Shown: positions 16,845-27,246 of the stretch, one piece after another
Layout of the letters: each line of letters begins with the position of its first letter
Position numbering within the stretch: position 1 is the stretch's first letter
Source of the DNA: Candidatus Omnitrophota bacterium
GTDB taxonomy: Bacteria > Omnitrophota > Gorgyraeia > Duberdicusellales > Duberdicusellaceae
NCBI GenBank assembly: GCA_021163425.1
Contig: JAGGWS010000036.1
Location: forward strand, 1-46,421
DNA length: 46,421 nucleotides
Reading direction: 5' to 3'
The notes under the pieces: generated by a model
Database searches by the model: none
What the model saw: the letters and a program-made list of their open reading frames with translations, nothing else
Told to the model about the DNA's origin: nothing
Position numbers and translations under genes: made by a program

Positions 16845-18316
16845 TGATAGTAAAAGAAAAAAAACAAGATTTCTTAAGTTATTTAGAAGATACTTCTAAT
16901 TTGAAGGGAAAAGCCAGAGTCTTGTTTATCCCTGAAGAGGAGAAAGAAGTTTCTTCCATACTTTCTCAGGCTTCTCGACAGAGACTGCCGGTTACTTTTT
17001 CAGGAGCAGGTACAGGCACTACCGGCGGAAGAGTTCCTTTAGAAGGAGCAATACTTTCTTTAGAAAGGTTAAATAAGATTATAGATATTGACCCTAAAAA
17101 GAAAATAGCCAGAGTTCAAGCAGGAATAACTCTGGAATCTTTAGAGAAAGAAGTAAATAAATACTCCCTTTCTTTTAGGGCTTTACCTACAGAACCTTTA
17201 GCTTTTTTAGGAGGGGTTATTTCTACTTCTGCTTCGGGAGTGAGAGGTTTTAAATATTCTTCAGTAAGAAAGTATGTGCGAAGAATAAAAGTAGTTTTAA
17301 GCAATGGAGAGATAGTGGAAATCCCCCGGGGTAAATTTTTTGCTAACAGGAGAAGATTTGATTTTACTCTGGGAAAGTTAAAATTTAAATTTAATCTACC
17401 TACCTATACTTCTCCTCAAATAAAGTCTTCAGCAGGCTATTATCTAAGAGATAATATGGATTTAATAGACTTATTTATTGGCCAGGAAGGAACTTTAGGC
17501 TGTATATTAGAGGCAGAGCTTTCTTTGCAGGAAATAGTGCCTGATTATTTTGATTGCCTGGTTTTTTTTGATAGAGAAGAATCTGCTTTAAACTTTGTAG
17601 AGGAGGTAAAAGCTCTTAAAAAGAGAGGTTCTTTTTATCCCTGTGCTTTAGAATATTTTGATAGAAACTCTTTAGATTTTCTTAGAGAAGATTATCCTTC
17701 TATCCCTTCAGGAAATTGCGGAGTGTATTTAGAGCAGGAAATAAGTTCTTCCCGAGAAAAATCTAAAGTTTTAGACTATTGGTGTTCTCTTATAGAAAAT
17801 TACTCTTCTTTAGATAAGTGCTGGTTTGCTGAGGATAAAAAAAATAAAGAGAAGCTCTTAGGATTTCGTCATAAGCTTCCTCAAAAGATTAATGAGTTTT
17901 TGAGAAGGCATCACCAGAAAAAAAGTGCTACTGATATTGCTGTACCTTCCCAGCATTTTAGAGAAATGTATAACTTCTATGAAGAGAAAGCAAAAACTTC
18001 CCAGATAAACTATGTGAATTTTGGCCACATTGGAGAAAATCACCTCCATTTTAATTTCCTTCCTAAAAATTCTGAAGAGTCTTTTAAAGCCAAAGGTTAT
18101 ATTTGGGAATTTATTCGGAAAGCTCTATCTTTAGGGGGCACAGTTTCGGCTGAGCACGGCATTGGTAAGATAAAAAAACCCTATCTGGAAATAATGTATG
18201 GCAAAACTCACTTAAAAGAAATGGCTCTTCTTAAAAAAGTTTTTGACCCTTCCTGTATCTTAGGCTTGGATAATATCTTTTCCCGGAAGCTTCTCTTTGA
18301 AAATAAAAACAGCTAA
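16844..18316 (+). CDS. GlcD-type FAD-binding oxidase
   Basis: 490 residues from ATG 16844, which overlaps the upstream stop as TGATG. A longer in-frame start inside the barrel gene is rejected. The PCMH-type FAD domain shows TFSGAGTGTTGGRVP, LAFLGGVISTSASGVRGFKYSS and FIGQEGTLGCILEAEL. The C-terminal FAD-oxidase domain has NFGHIGENHLHFNFLP and SAEHGIGKIKKPYLE. The family oxidises 2-hydroxy acids such as lactate, glycolate or 2-hydroxyglutarate; the substrate cannot be told from the sequence. No Fe-S partner subunit (GlcF/LutA) is adjacent. It is translationally coupled to an outer-membrane barrel, an unexpected pairing. Confidence 0.85.
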   Translation: MIVKEKKQDFLSYLEDTSNLKGKARVLFIPEEEKEVSSILSQASRQRLPVTFSGAGTGTTGGRVPLEGAILSLERLNKIIDIDPKKKIARVQAGITLESLEKEVNKYSLSFRALPTEPLAFLGGVISTSASGVRGFKYSSVRKYVRRIKVVLSNGEIVEIPRGKFFANRRRFDFTLGKLKFKFNLPTYTSPQIKSSAGYYLRDNMDLIDLFIGQEGTLGCILEAELSLQEIVPDYFDCLVFFDREESALNFVEEVKALKKRGSFYPCALEYFDRNSLDFLREDYPSIPSGNCGVYLEQEISSSREKSKVLDYWCSLIENYSSLDKCWFAEDKKNKEKLLGFRHKLPQKINEFLRRHHQKKSATDIAVPSQHFREMYNFYEEKAKTSQINYVNFGHIGENHLHFNFLPKNSEESFKAKGYIWEFIRKALSLGGTVSAEHGIGKIKKPYLEIMYGKTHLKEMALLKKVFDPSCILGLDNIFSRKLLFENKNS

Positions 18317-18340
18317 TTGAACGCTTCCTGTAAGCCTTTC

Positions 18341-18369
18341 TTGACAGAGAAAGAGTTATATTGTAAAGT
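18341..18369 (+). promoter_or_regulatory. valS promoter, probably leaderless
   Basis: Consensus TTGACA (18341-18346), 17-nt spacer, TAAAGT (18364-18369) preceded by TG. The valS ATG at 18377 lies 7 nt after the box, about where transcription should start, and no Shine-Dalgarno is present. Confidence 0.55.
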
Positions 18370-18376
18370 AATCAAT

Positions 18377-21064
18377 ATGCAGACGAGATACAATCCTGCC
18401 GATACTGAAGAAAAATGGTATAAATTCTGGGAGGAAAAAGGGTTTTTTAATGCTAGAAAAAATCCTGCTAAAAAGCCTTTCTCTATAGTTATCCCTCCTC
18501 CTAATGTTACTGGTATTTTACATATGGGTCACGCCTTAAATAATACTATCCAGGATGTGCTTATAAGATTTAAACGAATGCGGGGTTATGAAAGTTTGTG
18601 GATGCCGGGTACAGACCATGCCGGCATAGCTACTCAAAATGTAGTAGAGAGACAATTAGCTAAGGAAGGTTTGAAAAAGGAAGATATAGGAAGAGAGAAA
18701 TTCTTGGAAAGGCTCTGGGTTTGGAAAGAAGAGTATGGTTCTACTATTATAAACCAGTTAAAAAAATTAGGAGTAAGCTGTGATTGGCAGAGATTAAGAT
18801 TTACTCTGGATGAGAGATATTCTTTAGCAGTTAAGCAAGCTTTTATAAGGCTCTTTAATAAAGGTTTAATCTATAAGGGTAATTATATAATAAATTGGTG
18901 TCCGCGTTGTAAGACCGCCTTAGCTGATGAGGAGGCTCCTTACAAAGAGATAGATGGATGGCTTTATTATATCCGGTATCCTTTAAAGAAAACCCCGGGT
19001 TCTAAATCTTCAGTTCCTGATTATATTACTGTAGCAACTACTCGACCGGAGACTATGCTGGGAGATACAGCTTTAGCTGTAAATCCTGAAGATGTCCGTT
19101 ATAAATTTTTAAAAGATTGTCAGGTTATTCTTCCTCTCGTAGGAAGAGTCCTTAAAGTTATTGAAGATGAATTAGTAGAGCCAGAATTTGGCACAGGGGT
19201 AGTTAAAGTTACTCCTGCTCATGATAAGAACGATTTTTTAATTGCTAAAAAGCATAATTTAGAGTTCATTAACATAATGAATGAGGATGCTACTATAAAT
19301 GAGCAGGGTTTAGAATTTAAGGGTTTAGACAGATTTGGAGCTCGGGAAGCTATCTTAAAAAGGTTAGAAGAAGAAGGTTTATTGGAGAAGAAAGAGCCTT
19401 ACAGGATAAGTGCTGGCCACTGTTATCGCTGTAATACTATGATTGAGCCCAGGCTTTCAGCTCAGTGGTTTGTAAGGATGAAGCCTTTAGCTAAACAGGC
19501 TATAAGAGCAGTAGAAGAGGGAAAGATTGAATTTTATCCTGGGCGCTGGAAGAAGGTTTATCTTAACTGGATGGAGAATATCCAGGACTGGTGTATTTCT
19601 CGGCAAATCTGGTGGGGACACCGAATGCCAGTTTATTATTGCCGGGAGTGTAGAGAAAGGCATAAAGTTTCAGAATCAGATTATAACGCAGGTATTATTG
19701 TTTCTGAGCATCAGCCTTCTAAGTGTGGAGTGTGTGGGTCGTCAGATATTTATCAGGAGGAAGATGTTTTAGATACTTGGTTTTCTTCCTGGTTATGGCC
19801 TTTTGCTACTTTTGGCTGGCCATTTGAATCTCAAACTCCTGATTCTGAAATTGAGAAGAAAGAAGAGTTTGAGTATTTTTATCCTACGGATGTCCTAGTT
19901 ACTGCTTCTGAAATTCTCTTTTTCTGGGTAGCCCGGATGATAATGGCTGGATTAGAATTTGTTGGTGAAATACCTTTTAAGAGAGTCTTGATTCATGGAA
20001 CAGTTCGGGATATAAGAGGCAAAAAAATGTCTAAATCTTTAGGTAATGTTATTGACCCTTTGGAGATTATAAATGAACTGGGAGCAGATAGTTTGAGGTT
20101 TTCTTTGATGTTACAGGCAGGTTCAGGTCAGGACATTTATTTATCTAAGGAGAAATTCTTAGTAGGTAGAAATTTTGCCAATAAGATTTGGAATGCTAGC
20201 CGGTATATTTTAGAGAGGGTAAAAGGTAAAGAAAAAGAGTATCCGGCAGAACTTAATTTGGAAGGAAAGATTTTAACTTTAGCTGATAAATGGATTTTAT
20301 ATGAGTATAATAGGTTAGTAGAGAGTTGTACCTCTTTTTTAGAAGAATTAAGGATTTATGATTATACCCAGGCTGTATATGAATTTTTCTGGCATAAATT
20401 TTGTGATTGGTATTTGGAAATATCTAAAAAGGAATCTGGTGAAATTAAGGGTTTTCTCTTAGTCTTTATTTTAGATAAGTGTTTGAGATTGCTTCATCCT
20501 CTTATGCCTTTTATAACTGAAGATATCTGGCAAAGACTAAATATTAAGAAAGAAACTCCAACTTTAATGAAGGCAAGCTGGCCTGAAACTTTGGAATTAA
20601 CTATCGATAAGAGAGAGATTAAGAATTTTCTGAGTTTGAAAGAATTGGTTATTTCTTTAAGAGCTTTTAAAAAAGATTTAGGTATTAAAGAAAGAGTAAG
20701 TTTTTTAGTTGAACCCAGGAACGATTCTTTATCTAAGATATTGGAAGAAAATCTACAGTGGGTCAGCTTTCTTTCCCGAATAGAAGTCTGCAGGGAGGGA
20801 AGTTATCCTGAAGTTGTTTCTACGGCTACTATTGATTATGATATTTTTGTGGACAAATCTTTAGTAAAAGATTTAGAACTTCACCAGAAGAGAATAGAAG
20901 CTAAGATTAAGGAATTAGCTGAGTTTATGCAGAGAGAAGAAGTTAAACTTTCTAACTCTTCTTTTCTTCAGCAAGCCTCTCGGGAAGTTGTAGAGAAGAC
21001 TAAACAAAGGCTTAAAGAGGTTTCAAAAGAGGTTGAAAGGCTTAAAAGGATTAAATGGTTGTGA
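18377..21064 (+). CDS. valS: Valyl-tRNA synthetase
   Basis: 895 residues from ATG 18377 (MQTRYNPADTEEKWYKFW). An in-frame TTG 20 codons earlier would place the promoter inside the gene and is rejected. The ValRS-specific IPPPNVTGILHMGHALNN carries the HIGH motif at residues 49-52. The CP1 editing domain has TTRPETMLGDTAL and GTGVVKVTPAHDKNDF. KMSKSLGNVIDP lies near residue 550. The C-terminal arm (SLVKDLELHQKRIEAKIKELAEFM) is the family coiled coil. It charges tRNA-Val and edits threonine. nadC overlaps its 3' end by 10 bp. Confidence 0.97.
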   Translation: MQTRYNPADTEEKWYKFWEEKGFFNARKNPAKKPFSIVIPPPNVTGILHMGHALNNTIQDVLIRFKRMRGYESLWMPGTDHAGIATQNVVERQLAKEGLKKEDIGREKFLERLWVWKEEYGSTIINQLKKLGVSCDWQRLRFTLDERYSLAVKQAFIRLFNKGLIYKGNYIINWCPRCKTALADEEAPYKEIDGWLYYIRYPLKKTPGSKSSVPDYITVATTRPETMLGDTALAVNPEDVRYKFLKDCQVILPLVGRVLKVIEDELVEPEFGTGVVKVTPAHDKNDFLIAKKHNLEFINIMNEDATINEQGLEFKGLDRFGAREAILKRLEEEGLLEKKEPYRISAGHCYRCNTMIEPRLSAQWFVRMKPLAKQAIRAVEEGKIEFYPGRWKKVYLNWMENIQDWCISRQIWWGHRMPVYYCRECRERHKVSESDYNAGIIVSEHQPSKCGVCGSSDIYQEEDVLDTWFSSWLWPFATFGWPFESQTPDSEIEKKEEFEYFYPTDVLVTASEILFFWVARMIMAGLEFVGEIPFKRVLIHGTVRDIRGKKMSKSLGNVIDPLEIINELGADSLRFSLMLQAGSGQDIYLSKEKFLVGRNFANKIWNASRYILERVKGKEKEYPAELNLEGKILTLADKWILYEYNRLVESCTSFLEELRIYDYTQAVYEFFWHKFCDWYLEISKKESGEIKGFLLVFILDKCLRLLHPLMPFITEDIWQRLNIKKETPTLMKASWPETLELTIDKREIKNFLSLKELVISLRAFKKDLGIKERVSFLVEPRNDSLSKILEENLQWVSFLSRIEVCREGSYPEVVSTATIDYDIFVDKSLVKDLELHQKRIEAKIKELAEFMQREEVKLSNSSFLQQASREVVEKTKQRLKEVSKEVERLKRIKWL

Positions 21065-21927
21065 GAAGAGTAAAAGAGATTATTCAGAGAGCCTTGGAAG
21101 AAGATATAGGTAAAGAAGACATTACTACCCTTTATACTATCCCTTCTTTTCTTAGGGTGAAAGCAAAGTTAATAGCCAAAGAAGGTCTTATTCTCTGCGG
21201 GATAGATATTTTTAGGCAGGTATTTAAAGCTTTAGATAGGAATATCAAGTTTAAGTCTCTTAAAAAAGATGGCTCTAAGGTGAAGAAAGGAGAAGTTTTG
21301 GCTGTTTTGGAGGGTAAGGCTTCAGCTATTCTTAAAGGAGAAAGAACTGCTTTAAATTTTCTTTCTCACTTATCAGGGATAGCTTCAGAGACTCACAGGT
21401 TTTTGAATAAGGTTAAGAAATATAAAGTGAAAATTTTAGATACTCGCAAGACCATTCCTGGTTTAAGAAGTTTAGAAAAATATGCGGTAAGAGTAGGGGG
21501 TGGTTTAAATCACCGTCAGGGTCTCTGGGATGGGATAATTATTAAAGAAAATCATCTTTTGAGCTTGGGGATAAAGGGAAGGAATAAATTCGATTTTCTG
21601 AAGTTAGCTGGTTTAATCAAAAATATTAAGAAGGCTGTCGGCAAAAAAGTAGAAGTAGAGGTAGAAAATCTTAGAGAATTTAAGTACGTATGTGAGTGCA
21701 GACCGGATATAATCCTTTTGGATAATTTCTCTCCTCAACAGGTTAAAAGGGCAGTTTTATTTAGAAATGAATATTTTCCTGAAATTAAATTAGAAGTTTC
21801 TGGCGGGATAGATGAGTCTAATATTATAAAGTTTGCTAGGTTTCAAGTAGATTTTATCTCTTTAGGAGTTCTTACCCATTCTTCTCCGGCTAAAGATATT
21901 TCCTTAGAAGTGATAGCTTTCCGATAG
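21055..21927 (+). CDS. nadC: Nicotinate-nucleotide pyrophosphorylase (quinolinate phosphoribosyltransferase)
   Basis: 290 residues. LKGERTALNFLSHLSGIAS, LDTRKTIPGLRSLEKYAV, VGGGLNHRQGLWDGIIIKENHL and EVEVENLREF are the family's quinolinate- and PRPP-binding signatures. LEVSGGIDESNI forms the C-terminal phosphate site. It converts quinolinate and PRPP to nicotinate mononucleotide in de novo NAD synthesis; nadA and nadB are not in the window. The start overlaps the end of valS, so it is probably translated by coupling. A 304-bp intergenic region follows. Confidence 0.94.
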   Translation: MVVRRVKEIIQRALEEDIGKEDITTLYTIPSFLRVKAKLIAKEGLILCGIDIFRQVFKALDRNIKFKSLKKDGSKVKKGEVLAVLEGKASAILKGERTALNFLSHLSGIASETHRFLNKVKKYKVKILDTRKTIPGLRSLEKYAVRVGGGLNHRQGLWDGIIIKENHLLSLGIKGRNKFDFLKLAGLIKNIKKAVGKKVEVEVENLREFKYVCECRPDIILLDNFSPQQVKRAVLFRNEYFPEIKLEVSGGIDESNIIKFARFQVDFISLGVLTHSSPAKDISLEVIAFR

Positions 21928-21967
21928 AAAAGCAATACTTATAAATAATGTAAAAGCAAGGTTAAAA

Positions 21968-21984
21968 AATTTTCAATTTTCAAT
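21968..21984 (+). repeat. Dispersed low-complexity 17-mer, copy 1
   Basis: AATTTTCAATTTTCAAT, identical to 27152-27168. Both copies are intergenic, each followed shortly by ATGAATGAAT- or GAATAAA-like sequence. It contains a tandem duplication of TTTTCAA. Confidence 0.6.
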
Positions 21985-22205
21985 ATTTAATGAATGAATC
22001 TTTAATTAGAAGAAAGAATGTTTAAGATTTAACAATATAGAATTTTAGCTGGAAAGAAGAATAAACCTCTAATAAGAAACTTAGTCTGAAAATCAAATGT
22101 TAAACAATTTTAATTGCTATCGCAATAAATTTTGTTATATTTTTCTTTTTAAGTATAAGGTTAGGACAAAAGAAAGGGCAGGGAGATAATATTTTTTTAC
22201 TTAGT

Positions 22206-22211
22206 TATAAT
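22206..22211 (+). promoter_or_regulatory. -10 box of uvrB
   Basis: Perfect TATAAT 20 nt before the uvrB ATG. No clear -35 is seen at 16-18 nt upstream. GAGGAG (22212-22217) lies 14 nt before the ATG, long for a Shine-Dalgarno. Confidence 0.4.
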
Positions 22212-22231
22212 GAGGAGCTGAAAATATTTAG

Positions 22232-24211
22232 ATGGAGAACAAGTTCCAATTAGTTACAGATTTAAAACCCAGGGGAGATCAACCTCAGGCTATAAAAAAA
22301 TTAGTAGAAGGGATAAAGAAAGGCCAGAGATTTCAGACCCTCTTGGGAGTTACGGGTTCAGGTAAAACTTTTACTTTAGCTTCTGTTATTGAAAAGGTCA
22401 ACAAGCCTGTTCTGGTAATTTCTCATAATAAGACCTTAGCTGCTCAGCTCTATTCTGAATTTAAAGAATTTTTCCCCCGTAATGCTGTAGAGTATTTTGT
22501 GAGTTATTATGACTATTATCAACCTGAAGCTTATATTCCTGCTACTGATACTTATATAGAAAAAGATGCTTCTATAAACGAAAGGTTAGACAGACTGAGG
22601 CTTTCAACCACCAGTTCTCTAATGAGTAGAAGGGATGTTATAGTGGTAGCTTCGGTTTCTTGTATTTACAACTTAGGTTCTCCTCAGGATTATCAGGAGT
22701 TAATTTTGTTTTTAGAAAAAGGCCAGGTTTTGGAGCAAAAAGCACTCTATAGAAGATTAGTTACTCTTCAATATGAGCGCAATGATTTTGAATTTAAGAG
22801 AGGGGCTTTTCGGGTAAGAGGAGATGTAGTAGATATTTATCCTACCTATAAAAAGACGGCTTTCAGAATAGAGTTTTTTTCTGATACTATTGAAAATATT
22901 TTTGAGATAGACCCTCTTAAAGGAGTAAAAAGTTCTTCTTTAGAAAAATTGAGTCTTTATCCTGCCAAGCATTTTTTAGTCTCTCCAGATAAGATAGAAA
23001 AGGCTTTAATTACTATTAAATGGGAGTTAGAAGACAGGCTTAGATTTTTCCAAAAGCAGGGGAAACTTTTAGAAGCAGAGCGTCTTAAGAGGAGAACCCT
23101 TTATGATATGGAGATGCTTAGAGAATGCGGGTATTGTCATGGTATTGAGAATTATTCCCGCCATCTTTCTCAAAGAGAACCGGGCTTGAGGCCTTACTGC
23201 CTTTTAGATTATTTTCCCCGGGATTATCTGGTAATAATTGACGAGTCTCATGTTACTATTCCCCAGTTAAGAGGTATGTATAATCAGGATAAGTCGCGCA
23301 AAGAAACTTTGGTAGAATTTGGGTTTAGGCTTCCTTCTTGTTTAGATAACCGGCCTTTAAAATTTGGAGAATTTTTAAGCCTTTTAAATCAAGTAATATT
23401 TGTTTCGGCGACTCCTTCAGAGTTTGAAATAGAAATTTCTGGAGGGAAGGTAGTAGAACAGATAATAAGGCCAACAGGTTTATTAGACCCGGAGATAGAA
23501 GTGAGGCCCACCAGGAATCAGGTTGACGATTTAATAAAAGAGATTAAACTTAGAGCTAAAAAGTCTCAACGGGTTTTAGTTACTACTCTTACTAAAAGAA
23601 TGGCTGAAGATTTAACTCTTTATCTTAGAGACGAGGGGTTAAAGGTGCAATACCTTCATTCAGAAATAGATACCATAGAAAGGGCAAAAATCCTTCGGAG
23701 TCTTAGAGAGAAAGAGTTTGATTGTTTAGTGGGGATTAATCTTTTGAGAGAAGGTTTAGATTTACCGGAGGTTTCTTTAGTAGTTATCTTAGATGCCGAC
23801 AAAGAAGGTTTCTTGAGATCAGAGACCTCTTTAATTCAGGTTGCCGGAAGAGCAGCCAGAAATATAGAAGGAAAGGTAATTATGTATGCTGATAATATAA
23901 CTGCTTCAATGAAAAAGGCTATAGAGGAAAGTCAGAGAAGGAGGAAGATTCAGCAAGATTATAACGAAAGACATAATATAACTCCCCAGACTATTAAGAA
24001 GGAGATAAAAGAAGGTATTGAGGTTTATTCTCAGGCAGAGAAAATTGTAGAAGAAGTAACCGGCGAGAAAGAAGAAGAATTTCAACTCCGCCAACTCCTT
24101 GAGGAATTAAGAAAGCAGATGCTTATTGAAGCAAGAAATTTGAGATTTGAGAGGGCAGCTTTTTTAAGAGATAAGATAAAAGACTTGGAAAAACACCTTA
24201 ATAAGAGATGA
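22232..24211 (+). CDS. uvrB: UvrABC excision nuclease subunit B
   Basis: 659 residues, normal length. Walker A is GVTGSGKT (39-46, Lys45). The beta-hairpin that clamps DNA is [14 protein letters not shown] (about 88-101). DExH box [17 protein letters not shown] and helicase motifs [20 protein letters not shown] and QVAGRAARN follow. The C-terminal UVR domain ([27 protein letters not shown]) binds UvrC. UvrA and UvrC genes are absent here. The ATG of coaX overlaps the stop (ATGA). Confidence 0.97.
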   Translation: MENKFQLVTDLKPRGDQPQAIKKLVEGIKKGQRFQTLLGVTGSGKTFTLASVIEKVNKPVLVISHNKTLAAQLYSEFKEFFPRNAVEYFVSYYDYYQPEAYIPATDTYIEKDASINERLDRLRLSTTSSLMSRRDVIVVASVSCIYNLGSPQDYQELILFLEKGQVLEQKALYRRLVTLQYERNDFEFKRGAFRVRGDVVDIYPTYKKTAFRIEFFSDTIENIFEIDPLKGVKSSSLEKLSLYPAKHFLVSPDKIEKALITIKWELEDRLRFFQKQGKLLEAERLKRRTLYDMEMLRECGYCHGIENYSRHLSQREPGLRPYCLLDYFPRDYLVIIDESHVTIPQLRGMYNQDKSRKETLVEFGFRLPSCLDNRPLKFGEFLSLLNQVIFVSATPSEFEIEISGGKVVEQIIRPTGLLDPEIEVRPTRNQVDDLIKEIKLRAKKSQRVLVTTLTKRMAEDLTLYLRDEGLKVQYLHSEIDTIERAKILRSLREKEFDCLVGINLLREGLDLPEVSLVVILDADKEGFLRSETSLIQVAGRAARNIEGKVIMYADNITASMKKAIEESQRRRKIQQDYNERHNITPQTIKKEIKEGIEVYSQAEKIVEEVTGEKEEEFQLRQLLEELRKQMLIEARNLRFERAAFLRDKIKDLEKHLNKR

Positions 24212-24960
24212 GCTGGTTTTTAATTGATATAGGTAATACTAATTTGAATTTAGGCATAGTTAAAAAAGGTAAGTTAAAGTTAGAGGAAAGATTTACGCCC
24301 CCAGCATTTTTCAGGAGATTACCTTCTTTAATTAAAAAATATAACCCCCAGAAAGCTCTTATCTGTTCAGTTGTTCCTGCTTTTTCTCTTAAATTAAGGA
24401 AGATTTTGAAAAGAAAAGGGTTAAAAGTTTTAGAGTGTGGAAAAGAAGTAAATATCCCCATAAAAAATCTTTATAAGAAACCAGAAGAAGTTGGCCAGGA
24501 CAGGCTTTTAAGTGTCTATACTGCTAATTCTCTTTATAAAGATGTAGGCTGTGTGATAGACCTAGGCACAGCTTTAACAATTGATATTATCTCTAAACGA
24601 GGGGGATATTTAGGAGGGTTTATTTTTCCCGGGATAAGACTTTCTTTAAAAAGCTTACTTTCTGAGTGTGCTCTCTTGCCGAAAAAACTAAAGTTAGATT
24701 TTAAGAGAAGTTTTTCTTATGGTCAGAGTACAGCTGAATGCATTTCTTCAGGGATAATTTTAGGTTACGCTTTTTTAATTTCTAAATTTATAGAATACCT
24801 TAAGAAAAAGAGAAGGGCTGATTTTAAGGTAGTAGTTACTGGAGGAGATGCTCTTCTTTTAAGGAAGATAGTAGAAGGAGTGGATTATTTTGAGCCGAAA
24901 CTTCTAATAAAAGGACTTAATATTTTAAGGAAAAAGATAGAAAGAGAGAGAAATATTTAG
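24208..24960 (+). CDS. coaX: Type III pantothenate kinase
   Basis: 250 residues. The phosphate-binding motif [11 protein letters not shown] (Asp7) is near the N-terminus. [12 protein letters not shown] is the pantothenate-site motif, usually G-x-D-R, and [14 protein letters not shown] carries the second Asp. [20 protein letters not shown] and [10 protein letters not shown] complete the ASKHA fold. It phosphorylates pantothenate, needs a monovalent cation, and is not feedback-inhibited by CoA in characterised members. It overlaps uvrB by 4 bp. Confidence 0.93.
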   Translation: MSWFLIDIGNTNLNLGIVKKGKLKLEERFTPPAFFRRLPSLIKKYNPQKALICSVVPAFSLKLRKILKRKGLKVLECGKEVNIPIKNLYKKPEEVGQDRLLSVYTANSLYKDVGCVIDLGTALTIDIISKRGGYLGGFIFPGIRLSLKSLLSECALLPKKLKLDFKRSFSYGQSTAECISSGIILGYAFLISKFIEYLKKKRRADFKVVVTGGDALLLRKIVEGVDYFEPKLLIKGLNILRKKIERERNI

Positions 24961-25021
24961 AAAATTCTTCAAATATATCCAAATTCTCTTAAAAACGCTA
25001 AAAATCTCTCAAAAATAACTC

Positions 25022-25049
25022 TTGATTTTTATATTTTTTTAAGTAAAAT
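25022..25049 (+). promoter_or_regulatory. groESL promoter
   Basis: TTGATT (25022-25027), 16-nt spacer, TAAAAT (25044-25049). The CIRCE operator begins two bases later, covering the expected transcription start. Confidence 0.65.
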
Positions 25050-25051
25050 AA

Positions 25052-25078
25052 TTAGCACTCTAAACCCGAGACTGCTAA
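25052..25078 (+). promoter_or_regulatory. CIRCE operator (HrcA-binding site)
   Basis: TTAGCACTC, 9-nt spacer, GACTGCTAA. This is the canonical CIRCE inverted repeat with one mismatch (GACTGCTAA for GAGTGCTAA) in the right arm. It implies HrcA repression of groESL, relieved on heat shock; hrcA is not in the window. Confidence 0.92.
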
Positions 25079-25124
25079 GATTGGATTAGAAAAGCTTAAC
25101 CGGTAAGATAAAGGAGGTGAGAGT

Positions 25125-25415
25125 ATGAAGATTCAACCTTTGGGAGACAGAGTAGTAGTTAAACCTCTAGAAGCAGAAGAAAAGACCAAGGGAGGTATAG
25201 TTATTCCTGATACTGCTAAAGAGAAGCCTCAGGAAGGAGAGGTAGTTGCTGTAGGGCCGGGGAAAAGAGAAGGAGATAAAGCTGTTCCTTTAGAGGTTAA
25301 AGTAGGTGACAGAGTCTTATACGGGAAGTATTCAGGCACAGAAATAAGGGATGACGAAGGCCAGGAATATTTAATTTTAAGAGAAGAAGATATATTAGCT
25401 AAGGTAGAAAAGTAA
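25125..25415 (+). CDS. groES: Co-chaperonin GroES (Hsp10)
   Basis: 96 residues, normal. [19 protein letters not shown] begins the fold. The mobile loop [17 protein letters not shown] binds the GroEL apical domain. [15 protein letters not shown] and the C-terminal [11 protein letters not shown] match the family. A very strong AAAGGAGGTGAGAGT precedes the ATG. It is the first gene of the CIRCE-controlled operon, with groEL 27 bp downstream. Confidence 0.98.
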   Translation: MKIQPLGDRVVVKPLEAEEKTKGGIVIPDTAKEKPQEGEVVAVGPGKREGDKAVPLEVKVGDRVLYGKYSGTEIRDDEGQEYLILREEDILAKVEK

Positions 25416-27068
<1,653 letters not shown>

Positions 27069-27098
27069 TACAACTTAAGGACTAAAAGCTTAAGATTA

Positions 27099-27135
27099 AA
27101 AAGCCCCCTCGGAAAAAGAGGGGGCTTTTATTTTA
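27099..27135 (+). terminator. Rho-independent terminator of groESL
   Basis: 12-bp perfect stem (27099-27110 with 27118-27129, core GCCCCCTC/GAGGGGGC), 7-nt loop, T-rich tail. It is the only textbook intrinsic terminator I see in the window. Confidence 0.93.
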
Positions 27136-27151
27136 AGATTTGGGCTACGTA

Positions 27152-27168
27152 AATTTTCAATTTTCAAT
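27152..27168 (+). repeat. Dispersed low-complexity 17-mer, copy 2
   Basis: Identical to 21968-21984. Lies between the groEL terminator and the mnmG promoter. Confidence 0.6.
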
Positions 27169-27210
27169 GAATAAACCTTATACTTGATACATACTTTTGA
27201 AGAGTTTCTC

Positions 27211-27238
27211 TTGAGGAATAAAAATTCTGTAGTAGAAT
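27211..27238 (+). promoter_or_regulatory. mnmG promoter, probably leaderless
   Basis: TTGAGG (27211-27216), 16-nt spacer, TAGAAT (27233-27238). The ATG lies 8 nt after the -10. AAGG (27242-27245) is only one base from the ATG, too close to act as a Shine-Dalgarno. Confidence 0.5.
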
Positions 27239-27246
27239 TTTAAGGT

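Larger units (their letters stand above)
21928..22231 (+). other. AT-rich intergenic region nadC-uvrB
   Basis: 304 bp with no supportable gene. It holds a low-complexity 17-mer also found upstream of mnmG (21968-21984) and, near its end, a perfect -10 box for uvrB. I see no terminator hairpin with a U-tract, no tRNA and no riboswitch. Confidence 0.6.

Noticed and set aside
18317-18376. 20-residue N-terminal extension of valS from TTG
   Set aside because: The extension covers a TTGACA/TAAAGT promoter, and the family starts near MQTRYNPADTEEKW.
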